From Mitsuaria sp. GD03876 (GTDB lineage Bacteria > Pseudomonadota > Gammaproteobacteria > Burkholderiales > Burkholderiaceae_C): DNA of 45,348 nucleotides. The stretch spans positions 1 to 45,348 of the forward strand of contig NZ_JAOCCU010000050.1 in assembly GCF_029840635.1 (NCBI RefSeq), given 5' to 3'. Every line of letters starts with the position of its first letter. The first letter of the stretch is position 1. The notes beneath the pieces are model-generated. The model worked only from the letters and a program-made list of their open reading frames with translations. It did no database searches and was not told the DNA's origin. The position numbers and the translations under genes are program-made. Positions 33,486 to 41,758 of this stretch are shown piece by piece.

Positions 33486-34379
33486 ATGAGACTTCCCATT
33501 CCCCGTGCAGTCGCCGTCCTGGGCCTGGCCGCGTGCGGCGCCGCCGTCGCGCAGTCCGCGCCGACGCTGGACAAGGTCAAGGCGTCCGGCGTGATGACGG
33601 TCGCGTACCGGGAGGCGTCGATCCCGTTCTCCTACCTGGGCGCGGATGCGCAGCCCACGGGCTTCGGCTGGGAGATCTGCGGGCGTGTCGTCGAGCAGGT
33701 GAAGAAGGCCACCGGCCGCGCGGACCTGAAGGTGGCCACGCAGGCGGTGACCTCGCAGAACCGCATCCCGCTGCTGGCCAACGGCACGATCGACATCGAG
33801 TGCGGCTCCACCACCAACAACACCGAGCGCGCCAAGCAGGTCGACTTCGCGATCAACTACTTCTACACGGGCACGCGGCTGCTGGTGAAGGCGGCGTCGC
33901 CGGTGAAGAACTTCAGCGACCTGAAGGGACGCAAGGTCGTGTCGACGACCGGCACGACCAACTTCCAGGTGATGCGCCGGATGAACCAGGAGCAGAACCT
34001 GGGCTTCGAGCTGATCAGCGCCAAGGACCATGCGGACGCGGCGCTGCTGGTGCAGTCGGACCGGGTCGACGCCTTCGCGATGGACGACATCCTGCTGTAC
34101 GGGCTGCGCGCCGGCGCGATCAATCCGGCGGAGCTCGCGGTGGTGGGCGACGCGGTGCAGGTCGAGCCCTACGCGATCATGGTGCGCAAGGACGATCCGG
34201 CGTTCAAGAAGCTGGTCGACGACACGCTGGCCGGGCTGATGAAGAGCGGCGAATTCGAGAAGCTCTACCGCAAGTGGTTCCAGTCGCCGATTCCGCCCAA
34301 GGGCATCAACCTGAACGCGCCGATGAGCGCCGAGCTGCAGGAGAACCTGCGCGCGCTGTCGGACAAGCCGGCCCGGTAA
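33486..34379 (+). CDS. amino-acid ABC transporter substrate-binding protein (GltI-like)
   Basis: A 297-residue periplasmic binding protein of family 3. A Sec signal peptide (MRLPIPRAVAVLGLAACGAA, cleavage near VAQSA) precedes TLDKVKASGVMTVAYREASI. The binding-pocket blocks ANGTIDIECGSTTNNTERAK and RKVVSTTGTTNFQVMRRMN are characteristic of glutamate/aspartate binding proteins. An AAAGGA ribosome-binding sequence lies 6 bases before the ATG. The next gene, 8 bases on, is an Asp/Glu racemase, which supports an acidic amino-acid ligand. No permease or ATPase genes follow, so it must use a transporter encoded elsewhere. Probably controlled by the divergent LysR regulator. Confidence 0.92.
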   Translation: MRLPIPRAVAVLGLAACGAAVAQSAPTLDKVKASGVMTVAYREASIPFSYLGADAQPTGFGWEICGRVVEQVKKATGRADLKVATQAVTSQNRIPLLANGTIDIECGSTTNNTERAKQVDFAINYFYTGTRLLVKAASPVKNFSDLKGRKVVSTTGTTNFQVMRRMNQEQNLGFELISAKDHADAALLVQSDRVDAFAMDDILLYGLRAGAINPAELAVVGDAVQVEPYAIMVRKDDPAFKKLVDDTLAGLMKSGEFEKLYRKWFQSPIPPKGINLNAPMSAELQENLRALSDKPAR

Positions 34380-34386
34380 TCCCGCG

Positions 34387-35238
34387 ATGACGCAGTCGAA
34401 CCCGCGCCCGGCGCGCGGCGAGGGCGCAGCCATGCCTGGCGCGCCCGGCGTCGTGGGCATCCTGGGCGGCATGGGACCGCTGGCGACGGTGGACTTCATG
34501 CGCAAGATGCTCGAGGCCACGCCCGCCGCGGCGGACCAGGACCACGTGCCGGTGGTGGTGAGCTCCATCCCGCAGGTGCCGGACCGCACGGCGGCGTTCC
34601 GCGGGGACGGGGACTCGCCGCTGGCGGCGATGGTGGGCAGCGGGCGGCGCCTGGTCGCGGCCGGCGCGGGGCTGCTGGTCATGCCCTGCAACACGGCCCA
34701 CCTGTGGTTCGACGAACTGCAGGAAGCGCTCGGCCTGCCGATGCTGCACCTGGTCGACGCCGCGATCGACGAAGTGCTCGCGCGCGTGCCGGAAGGCGCG
34801 CCGGTGGGGCTGCTGTCGACCGACGCGACGCTGGCCTCGGGCCTCTACCTGAACCGGCGCGCGGCCGATGGACGCGGCGTGCGATGGCTGCTGCCGACCG
34901 CGGTGGAGATGCTGGAGCAGGTCATGCCGGGCATCGCGGCGGTGAAGGCCGGGCAGGTGGCGCTCGCGACGCCGCTGCTGGCGAAGGCGGCGCAGGCGCT
35001 GCGCCAGCGCGGCGCGCGGGCGCTGGTGCTGGGCTGCACCGAGATCCCGCTCGCGCTGGATGCGGCCTCGGCGGGACTGCCGGTGATCGACGCGACGGCG
35101 GCGCTGGCGCGGCGGGCGGTGGCGTGGGCGTTGGACCATCGGGCACCGCATGGCGGCGCACCGTCCGGGCGCTTCACTGCGCCAGCAGTCCCAACCACAA
35201 CGGCAGCACCACCATCCCCAGCAGTGTCGACACCGTGA
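34387..35238 (+). CDS. aspartate/glutamate racemase family protein
   Basis: A 283-residue cofactor-independent racemase. The N-terminal GVVGILGGMGPLATVDFMRK is the family signature. Both catalytic cysteines are present, in LLVMPCNTAHLWF and LVLGCTEIPLAL. The last 35 or so residues (Pro/Thr/Ala-rich) are not conserved and overlap the convergent AEC carrier gene by 65 bases. The start is ATG 34387; ATG 34432 would give a more family-like N-terminus and cannot be ruled out, since neither has a strong ribosome-binding sequence. It lies 8 bases after the GltI-like gene and is probably co-transcribed with it. Aspartate is a likelier substrate than glutamate by family resemblance; this is not certain. 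Confidence 0.91.
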   Translation: MTQSNPRPARGEGAAMPGAPGVVGILGGMGPLATVDFMRKMLEATPAAADQDHVPVVVSSIPQVPDRTAAFRGDGDSPLAAMVGSGRRLVAAGAGLLVMPCNTAHLWFDELQEALGLPMLHLVDAAIDEVLARVPEGAPVGLLSTDATLASGLYLNRRAADGRGVRWLLPTAVEMLEQVMPGIAAVKAGQVALATPLLAKAAQALRQRGARALVLGCTEIPLALDAASAGLPVIDATAALARRAVAWALDHRAPHGGAPSGRFTAPAVPTTTAAPPSPAVSTP

Positions 35239-36061
35239 CCAACCCCGCGACGAACGGGCCGTTGCCGCCCATCCGGACCGCCAGCACGTAGGCGCTGGAG
35301 GCCGTCGGCATCGCCGCGAACGCGAGCAGCAGCGCCGCCTGCGGCGCCGGCAACGCCAGCGCGTGGCCGATCGCCAGCGCCACCAGCGGCAGCACCAGGT
35401 GGCGGATCGACAGCAGCGCGGTCGCCAGCCACGGCGCGTCCTTCAGCGCGCCCAGGCGCAGTCCCGCGCCCACCGCCATCAGGCCCAGCGGCAAGGCCGC
35501 CAGGCCGATCTTCTGCAAGGTGATCGCCGCGGGCTCGGGCAGGCGCAGTCCGGTGAGGTTGGCCGCCAGTCCGGCCAGCGTCGACACGATCAGCGGATTG
35601 CGCGCCAACTCGCGCAGGTAGCCGTGGCCGCCATGCCGGGCCAGCGGATACACCGCCGCGACATTGGCCACCGGCACGCACACCGCGACGATCATCGCGA
35701 TCCACGCCACGCCCTGCGCGCCGTGGAGCCGCTCGGCCAACGCCAGCGCGACGAAGGAATTGAAACGGAACGCCACCTGCGACCCCGACGCATGCGTCCT
35801 GGCATCGACCCCCGGCATCCAACGCAGCGCGTACGCCAGCGCGATGCCGCTGAGCATCACGGCCAGACCCGCGCCCATCAGCGCCATCGTGTCGCCCGGC
35901 GACAGGCTGCTGCGCGAGATCGAGTTGAACAGCAGCACCGGGAACAGCAGGAAGTACACGAGCTTCTCGGCCGCCTCCCAGACCGGACGGTCCAGCGGCG
36001 TGTAGCGGCACAGCAGGAACCCGGCGACGATCAACAGGAAGTCAGGCAGCAGCAACAACAT
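35174..36061 (-). CDS. AEC family (auxin efflux carrier-type) transporter
   Basis: A 295-residue membrane protein with about ten hydrophobic helices, for example LLLLPDFLLIVAGFLLC, LVYFLLFPVLLFNSIS, MALMGAGLAVMLSGIALAYA, LIVSTLAGLAANLTGL and VTVSTLLGMVVLPLWLGLLA at the end. The two five-helix halves and the FPVLLFNSIS and LPLGLMAVGAGLRL motifs fit the AEC family (Mdc malonate/malate carriers, auxin-type efflux). Length is typical (about 310). Substrates are usually dicarboxylates or amino-acid derivatives; none can be fixed here. It is divergent from the TctC-type receptor with a 149-bp spacer and convergent with, and overlapping, the racemase. Confidence 0.9.
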   Translation of the reverse strand: MLLLLPDFLLIVAGFLLCRYTPLDRPVWEAAEKLVYFLLFPVLLFNSISRSSLSPGDTMALMGAGLAVMLSGIALAYALRWMPGVDARTHASGSQVAFRFNSFVALALAERLHGAQGVAWIAMIVAVCVPVANVAAVYPLARHGGHGYLRELARNPLIVSTLAGLAANLTGLRLPEPAAITLQKIGLAALPLGLMAVGAGLRLGALKDAPWLATALLSIRHLVLPLVALAIGHALALPAPQAALLLAFAAMPTASSAYVLAVRMGGNGPFVAGLVTVSTLLGMVVLPLWLGLLAQ

Positions 36062-36210
36062 CGGACAACTCGAAAGCGGCCGCAGAGTGTGCCAGCGGCA
36101 ATCCCGCCCCCGTGTGAGGTCTCTACGTAGTTCCGCTAGCCTGTGTCTGTTGGTGACATATTTAAGCTGTCCCCGATCGACCCATCCACCTGTCAGAAGA
36201 CGAGGAGAAC

Positions 36211-37188
36211 ATGAACCGTCGCTCGATCCTTCAACGCGGCCTGCTGCTGAGCACGCTGTCGCTGTCCTGCGCCGCGGCGCTGGCCCAGTCCTATCCCACC
36301 AAGCCGGTCAAGCTGGTCGTGCCGTTCGCCCCGGGCGGTACGACCGACATCGTCGCCCGCGTCGTCGCGCAGCACATCTCCGGTCCGCTGGGCCAGACGA
36401 TGATCGTCGAGAACAAGGCCGGCGGCGGCGGCATCATCGGCGCCAACGACACCGCCAAGTCCGCGCCGGACGGCTACTCGCTGGGCGTGGCCACCGTCTC
36501 CACCACGGCCACCAACCCGGCCATCAATCCCAAGACGCCGTACAACCCGCTGACGGACTTCACGCCCATCGTGAACCTGGCCGCCACGCCCAACGTGATC
36601 GCGGTGCATCCGTCCTTCCCGGCCAAGGACTACAAGGCCTTCGTCGCCGAGCTCAAGAAGAACCCCGGCAAGTACAGCTACTCGACCTCCGGCACCGGCG
36701 GCATCGGCCACCTGCAGATGGAGCTGTACAAGAGCCTGACCGGCGTCTTCGTCACCCACATCCCGTATCGCGGCGCGGGCCCCGCGCTCAACGACACCGT
36801 CGCCGGCCAGGTGCCGATGATCTTCGACAACCTGCCCTCGGCGCTGCCCTTCATCAAGGACGGCCGCCTGGTGGCCATCGCCGTGGCCGCGCCGCAGCGC
36901 CTGGCCGTGCTGCCCAACGTGCCGACGTTCAAGGAACTGGGCCTCGAGCCGGTGAACCGCATGGCGTACTACGGCATCCTCGGCCCGAAGAACCTGCCCA
37001 AGGAGGTCGTGGCCAAGATCAACGAGGCCGCCCGCAAGACCGTCGAGATGCCCGAGGTGAAGAAGCGCATCGAGGAAACCGGCTCGATCGTCATCGGCAA
37101 CTCGCCCGAGCAGTTCAGCGAGCAGATCAAGGCCGAGTTCGCGGTCTACAAGAAGGTCGTCGAGCAGCAGAAGCTCAAGCTCGACTGA
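36211..37188 (+). CDS. TctC/Bug family tripartite tricarboxylate receptor
   Basis: A 325-residue periplasmic binding protein of the Bug family, which is strongly expanded in Burkholderiales. A Sec signal peptide ([20 protein letters not shown] to about LAQ) precedes [20 protein letters not shown], the hallmark first strand. [38 protein letters not shown] and [19 protein letters not shown] are the other signature blocks. GAGGAG lies just upstream of the ATG. There are no TctA/TctB membrane genes nearby, as for most Bug paralogues. Ligands are usually carboxylates; the specific one is unknown. A bidirectional hairpin terminator follows at 37256. Confidence 0.95.
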   Translation: MNRRSILQRGLLLSTLSLSCAAALAQSYPTKPVKLVVPFAPGGTTDIVARVVAQHISGPLGQTMIVENKAGGGGIIGANDTAKSAPDGYSLGVATVSTTATNPAINPKTPYNPLTDFTPIVNLAATPNVIAVHPSFPAKDYKAFVAELKKNPGKYSYSTSGTGGIGHLQMELYKSLTGVFVTHIPYRGAGPALNDTVAGQVPMIFDNLPSALPFIKDGRLVAIAVAAPQRLAVLPNVPTFKELGLEPVNRMAYYGILGPKNLPKEVVAKINEAARKTVEMPEVKKRIEETGSIVIGNSPEQFSEQIKAEFAVYKKVVEQQKLKLD

Positions 37189-37250
37189 GCGGCCCCGGAC
37201 CCGCCCGGGTCCGCCGCCGCCAGGACCGGCGCGAAGGCCGGTGCCAATGA

Positions 37251-37280
37251 AAAAAGGGGCGTCCCGTGGGACGCCCCTTT
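37251..37280. terminator. bidirectional hairpin terminator
   Basis: GGGGCGTCCC (37256-37265) and GGGACGCCCC (37268-37277) form a 10-bp stem. On the minus strand it is followed by TTTTT and lies about 20 bases after the stop of the 57-residue peptide gene. On the plus strand it is followed by TTT, after the TctC-type gene. Confidence 0.88.
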
Positions 37281-37299
37281 CCATTCGCGGTGGCGGGAA

Positions 37300-37473
37300 T
37301 CAGCCGCCGAAGATGCTGCCGATGCCCGAGGCCACCTTGCCCAGCAGGCCGCCGGCCACCGAGCTGGCCACGCCGCCGATGCCCGAGGCCAGGCCGCCCG
37401 CCGCGGAACCCGCCGCCTCGGTCGCGCCGCCGCCGATCACCTTCGAGATCAGGCCACCAATCACTGGAATCAT
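37300..37473 (-). CDS. 57-residue Gly/Ala-rich hydrophobic peptide
   Basis: A small gene supported by AAGGAG 7 bases before ATG 37473, a clean stop, and a strong terminator 20 bases downstream, so it looks like a one-gene transcript. The product begins MIPVIGGLISKVIGGG and ends VASGIGSIFGG; about half of the residues are Gly, Ala or Ser, spaced as GxxxG-type patterns on hydrophobic faces. There is no signal peptide, double-glycine leader or cysteine. It could be a membrane-active or pore-forming peptide, a bacteriocin-like product, or a structural peptide. A similar 60-residue gene is at 39341-39523 on the same strand; isocitrate lyase lies between them. Function unknown. Confidence 0.7.
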   Translation of the reverse strand: MIPVIGGLISKVIGGGATEAAGSAAGGLASGIGGVASSVAGGLLGKVASGIGSIFGG

Positions 37474-37951
37474 CGTTTTCTCCTTGGGAAGCCGCCGCGC
37501 GATCCGGAAGGACGCCGTGTGCCGCGAAGCTTCGGCCGGGGATCCGGCGCGTGGCGGCCTGGAATCAGGTCGCGGCACATTCGCGCTAGTGGGGGGGCGG
37601 GTGACCACCGGATCGCTTGGCGAATTGCGGTTGTCGCACGACCCGCTGGCCTGGATGGGGGAGGTCCTGCGCATCCGGGAGGCGGATCGCGGTATTTTTC
37701 AGATCATGAAAAGAAGATTCCGGCATGTGCAAACGCCGGCTGCTGCACCGCCGCAAGATTTCTCATCATGGAAGAGTCACTCTCACGATCCGGTTTTCGT
37801 TTTGCAAGTTGTTGATTTGATTGGATAAAAAATTCAGTCTTATATAAGACATGAACCCACCACGCGGCGGTCGAGGCGCCTAGATTTGAGTCCATCGGTT
37901 TTCGATTTTTCGCAACGTTCCACCAACCATCCATCGAACCAGGAGCTCAGC
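37474..37951. other. aceA leader and divergent promoter region
   Basis: No gene is visible in these 478 bases. The left half carries the promoter of the 57-residue peptide gene (minus strand). The right part is strikingly AT-rich for this genome and contains TTTGCAAG (37801-37808), the palindrome at 37837-37850 and the aceA ribosome-binding site AGGAG (37941-37945). It probably holds the regulated aceA promoter. Confidence 0.6.
37837..37850. promoter_or_regulatory. 14-bp palindrome GTCTTATATAAGAC upstream of aceA
   Basis: A perfect palindrome in an AT-rich stretch 102 bases upstream of the aceA start. Glyoxylate-shunt genes are usually controlled by carbon source, and this is the best candidate operator in the leader. 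TATATAAG inside it could also overlap a -10 element. The regulator is not identifiable here. Confidence 0.65.
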
Positions 37952-39250
<1,299 letters not shown>

Positions 39251-39295
39251 TCGCCGTGCGAGCGGCCCCGTCGCGGCGGGGCCGGTGAACCGGAA

Positions 39296-39324
39296 GGGGC
39301 TGCTGGGGAGCAGCCCCTTTTTTT
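39296..39324 (+). terminator. rho-independent terminator after aceA
   Basis: GGGGCTGCT, loop GGGG, AGCAGCCCC, then seven T. A perfect 9-bp stem. A second GC hairpin (GCGGCCCCG ... CGGGGCCG) lies just before it without a T-tract. Confidence 0.93.
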
Positions 39325-39340
39325 CATCCGCGGGGCGTCG

Positions 39341-39523
39341 TCAGAAGATGCCGCCCAGCGTGGCGCCGGTATTGCCGAGCAGCCCCTTGCCCAGTTGGCC
39401 GGCCAGGCCGGCGAGGCCTTGCAGGGGCTGGGTGACGGCGTTGGTCACCGTGGAGATGGCGTCCCCGCCGGCGAGCCCGGGGAGCACGGACGAGGCGAGG
39501 GAAGCGAGGGCGGGCAGGGGCAT
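39341..39523 (-). CDS. 60-residue Gly/Ala/Leu-rich hydrophobic peptide
   Basis: A small gene with AAGGA about 8 bases before ATG 39523. The product starts MPLPALASLASSVLPGLAGG and ends GLLGNTGATLGGIF. It shares with the 57-residue peptide the composition, the lack of signal or cysteines, and an Ile-Phe near the C-terminus. It lies 71 bases downstream of the 690-residue gene on the same strand and may be its last cistron; the hairpin at 39296-39317 lies after it but has only a short T-run in this direction. Function unknown; a membrane-active, secreted or structural peptide are possibilities. Confidence 0.65.
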   Translation of the reverse strand: MPLPALASLASSVLPGLAGGDAISTVTNAVTQPLQGLAGLAGQLGKGLLGNTGATLGGIF

Positions 39524-39594
39524 GGGAAAGTCCTTCAGGAAAGGCGACCCGACGGGTCGCCGAGGCGGCGTAGTGCCGCTGCGAGGGCCCGCGT

Positions 39595-41667
39595 TCAGCG
39601 CGTGGCTGTGGTGATGGCGGCGGCAGTGGCGGCGGTGGTGGTGGTGGCGGTGGCGGCGGGCGTCACCGGCTCGCCGCGCCGGGCCGCGCGCTCGACCTTC
39701 ACGTGGGCCAGGTCGGCCAGCGCGTCGCGGCTGTCGCCGCGCCCGAACCGGTCGGCCGGCGTCAGGTGGCGGGCCAGGGCCTCGTTGTGGTGCCGCAGGT
39801 AGTGGGCGCGCGCCACGTCGTCCTGGTTCACGAGGCGGAAGAAACGATGGTCGGCGCGCAGCGTCCGCAGCCGCCGGCCCTGCGCGTCCCGGAACAGCGC
39901 CTGCGACGCCGGATCCGCGCGGCGGGCCAGCGCGGAGGCCGTTCCGAACAACACATCCCGGTGGAAGCTCTCCAGCCGCACGACGGCCGGGCTGGCCGGG
40001 TGCCGCCACAGCTCGTCCGACAGCCGCTCATGGAGCTGGGCCACCGACCCCTCGAACCAGCTCGGCGGATAGTCCCGCTCCCTTAGCGCGCGCAGCCGCT
40101 CGCGGCCGTCGGCCAGCAGCGCGGACGCATCGCGCCGGGACTCGTTGCGGGCCACCAGGCGGCGATGGCGCTCGGCCGCGGAGCGGGGTTCGCGCGCGCC
40201 GTCCTCCTCCTTCAGCACCGCGAGGAGGTCGTTCCACAGGCGAGTCCGGACCAACTGGTCCTGATGGCCGACGAAGCGATCGCCGACCTCGTGGAGCACC
40301 GAGTCGAGCGGGCGGTCGAGCAGGCGCGGGCCGAGGTTGCCCAGCCGCAGCCGCTCCTTGATCGCTTCCGGCGCTTTCTCGCCCAGGTAGTCGGCGCGCC
40401 GATCGTCGTTGACGCCGGCGCCGAAGCTCGCCCCGACGGTGAGCAGCGCGCCGGGCACCGCCAGCCCCAGCGCGGCCGGCGGGCAGGCGAGGTTGGACAC
40501 GCTCGCGCCCAGCATCAGCGCCTGGCCGGCGCTCAGCATCGCGTCGCAGGCCTGGCTGCGGGCGCTGTCGGCCAGGCGGTGGCCGGTGTCCTGCTCGACC
40601 AGCGCCCGGGTGCGCGGCGACAGTTCTCCGGCGACCGCGCGGATCGCCGCGCGGTCCCGGCGCAGTTGCCGGTGCTGCGCGGCATGGATGCGGCCGTTCA
40701 GCAGGCCCGCCACGCCCTGGGAAACCTGCGCGCCCATCATCACGCCGCCGGCGGCCAGTTCGAGCGCGTGGCCGGCGGCCTGCGCCGCGGCCTGGCCCGC
40801 CACGAGGCCCGCGGTCCGGGCGGCGGCCTCGCCCGCGGTGACGGCCGCGGCGCCGGCGGACAGCACCATGCCGCCGGCCATGCCGGGCATGCCGATGCCG
40901 GTGAACAGCGTCGCGGTGCGTTGGCGCTTGGCCTCCCGGCGTTCGCCATCGAGGCGGCGCAGCAGGCGCGCCTGGTAGCTGGACTCCGCCGTGTCCAGGC
41001 GCCGGTTGCGGGCGAAGCGCGCGGCGATGACGGCGGCCGCTTCCTCGGCGAACGCGTCGCAGAGCGCGCCGTTGCCCGGCCGGTGGTGCCACCGGTTCGC
41101 GAGGTTGTGCTTGAGCAGCGAGAACGCGCCTTGGGCGCGGTGCCGCTGGCGGTCCTCGTGGTGGCGCACGCCCTCCGTCTGCAGCGCGACCAGCCGGGCG
41201 AGGTCCTGGTCCGATTCGCCGTCCCCGAACGCGCTGCCGCGCCGGAGCGCGTCGATCAGCAGCTGCTGCTGGTCCAGGCAGCGCCGCACGCTGTCGGGAT
41301 AGACCTGCGCGTAGCCGGCGCGGGCGGCGCCGACCGCATGCTTGGCCGACATCGCCACCAGCGGGAACAGCGCGGCCAGCACGCCGATCTCGATGTAGGG
41401 CTGGTGCGCCTCGGCGAAGCCGGCGGGGATGGCGCCGGCCACGTCGTCCGGGCCGTCGAGGTTGCGCAGTCGCGCGACCGCGCGCAGCACGGACAGCAGG
41501 CCGGAGCCGGAGAAATCGTCGATCACCTTGGGATCGGACGAGAAGAGGCGTCGGCCGAGCCGGACGCTGGGCGCGTCGGCGCCGTCGTCGTGGACCCGCG
41601 GGGGCTCGAGGGGCCCGGGGGGCTCGGGGGAGAGGGGCGCGACGCGGCGCGCTGAAGGGAAGATCAA
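39595..41667 (-). CDS. 690-residue protein of unknown function with glycine-zipper-like hydrophobic blocks
   Basis: I do not recognise a family. The start is TTG 41667 with AGGAG 5 bases upstream. The first 40 residues are Pro/Arg-rich and disordered, with no signal peptide. Hydrophobic blocks lie at about residues 94-106, 253-325 (GIGMPGMAGGMVLSAGAAAV, then Ala/Gly-rich) and 375-418 (ALGLAVPGALLTVGASFGAG). Between and after them are Arg-rich helical regions with many LARR and RLRR motifs, and the C-terminus is a Thr/Ala tract. This layout (disordered start, Gly/Ala-rich membrane-active centre, helical flanks) is like that of secreted translocators or pore-forming effectors, but no homology is claimed. 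The 60-residue peptide gene follows at 71 bases. Confidence 0.75.
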   Translation of the reverse strand: MIFPSARRVAPLSPEPPGPLEPPRVHDDGADAPSVRLGRRLFSSDPKVIDDFSGSGLLSVLRAVARLRNLDGPDDVAGAIPAGFAEAHQPYIEIGVLAALFPLVAMSAKHAVGAARAGYAQVYPDSVRRCLDQQQLLIDALRRGSAFGDGESDQDLARLVALQTEGVRHHEDRQRHRAQGAFSLLKHNLANRWHHRPGNGALCDAFAEEAAAVIAARFARNRRLDTAESSYQARLLRRLDGERREAKRQRTATLFTGIGMPGMAGGMVLSAGAAAVTAGEAAARTAGLVAGQAAAQAAGHALELAAGGVMMGAQVSQGVAGLLNGRIHAAQHRQLRRDRAAIRAVAGELSPRTRALVEQDTGHRLADSARSQACDAMLSAGQALMLGASVSNLACPPAALGLAVPGALLTVGASFGAGVNDDRRADYLGEKAPEAIKERLRLGNLGPRLLDRPLDSVLHEVGDRFVGHQDQLVRTRLWNDLLAVLKEEDGAREPRSAAERHRRLVARNESRRDASALLADGRERLRALRERDYPPSWFEGSVAQLHERLSDELWRHPASPAVVRLESFHRDVLFGTASALARRADPASQALFRDAQGRRLRTLRADHRFFRLVNQDDVARAHYLRHHNEALARHLTPADRFGRGDSRDALADLAHVKVERAARRGEPVTPAATATTTTAATAAAITTATR

Positions 41668-41758
41668 GGCGGCTCCTGGCGGTCCGTGGCACGGGCCTGG
41701 CTGGAGCGACCTCTGGCTCGGCGGAGCCGACCTAGTGGCCGGCCGCGCGGTGTCCTGT

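Noticed and set aside
37300-37674. Longer 124-residue version of the small peptide gene
   Set aside because: The extra N-terminal part is Arg/Pro/Ser-rich shadow-like sequence, while the ATG at 37473 has a well-placed AAGGAG.
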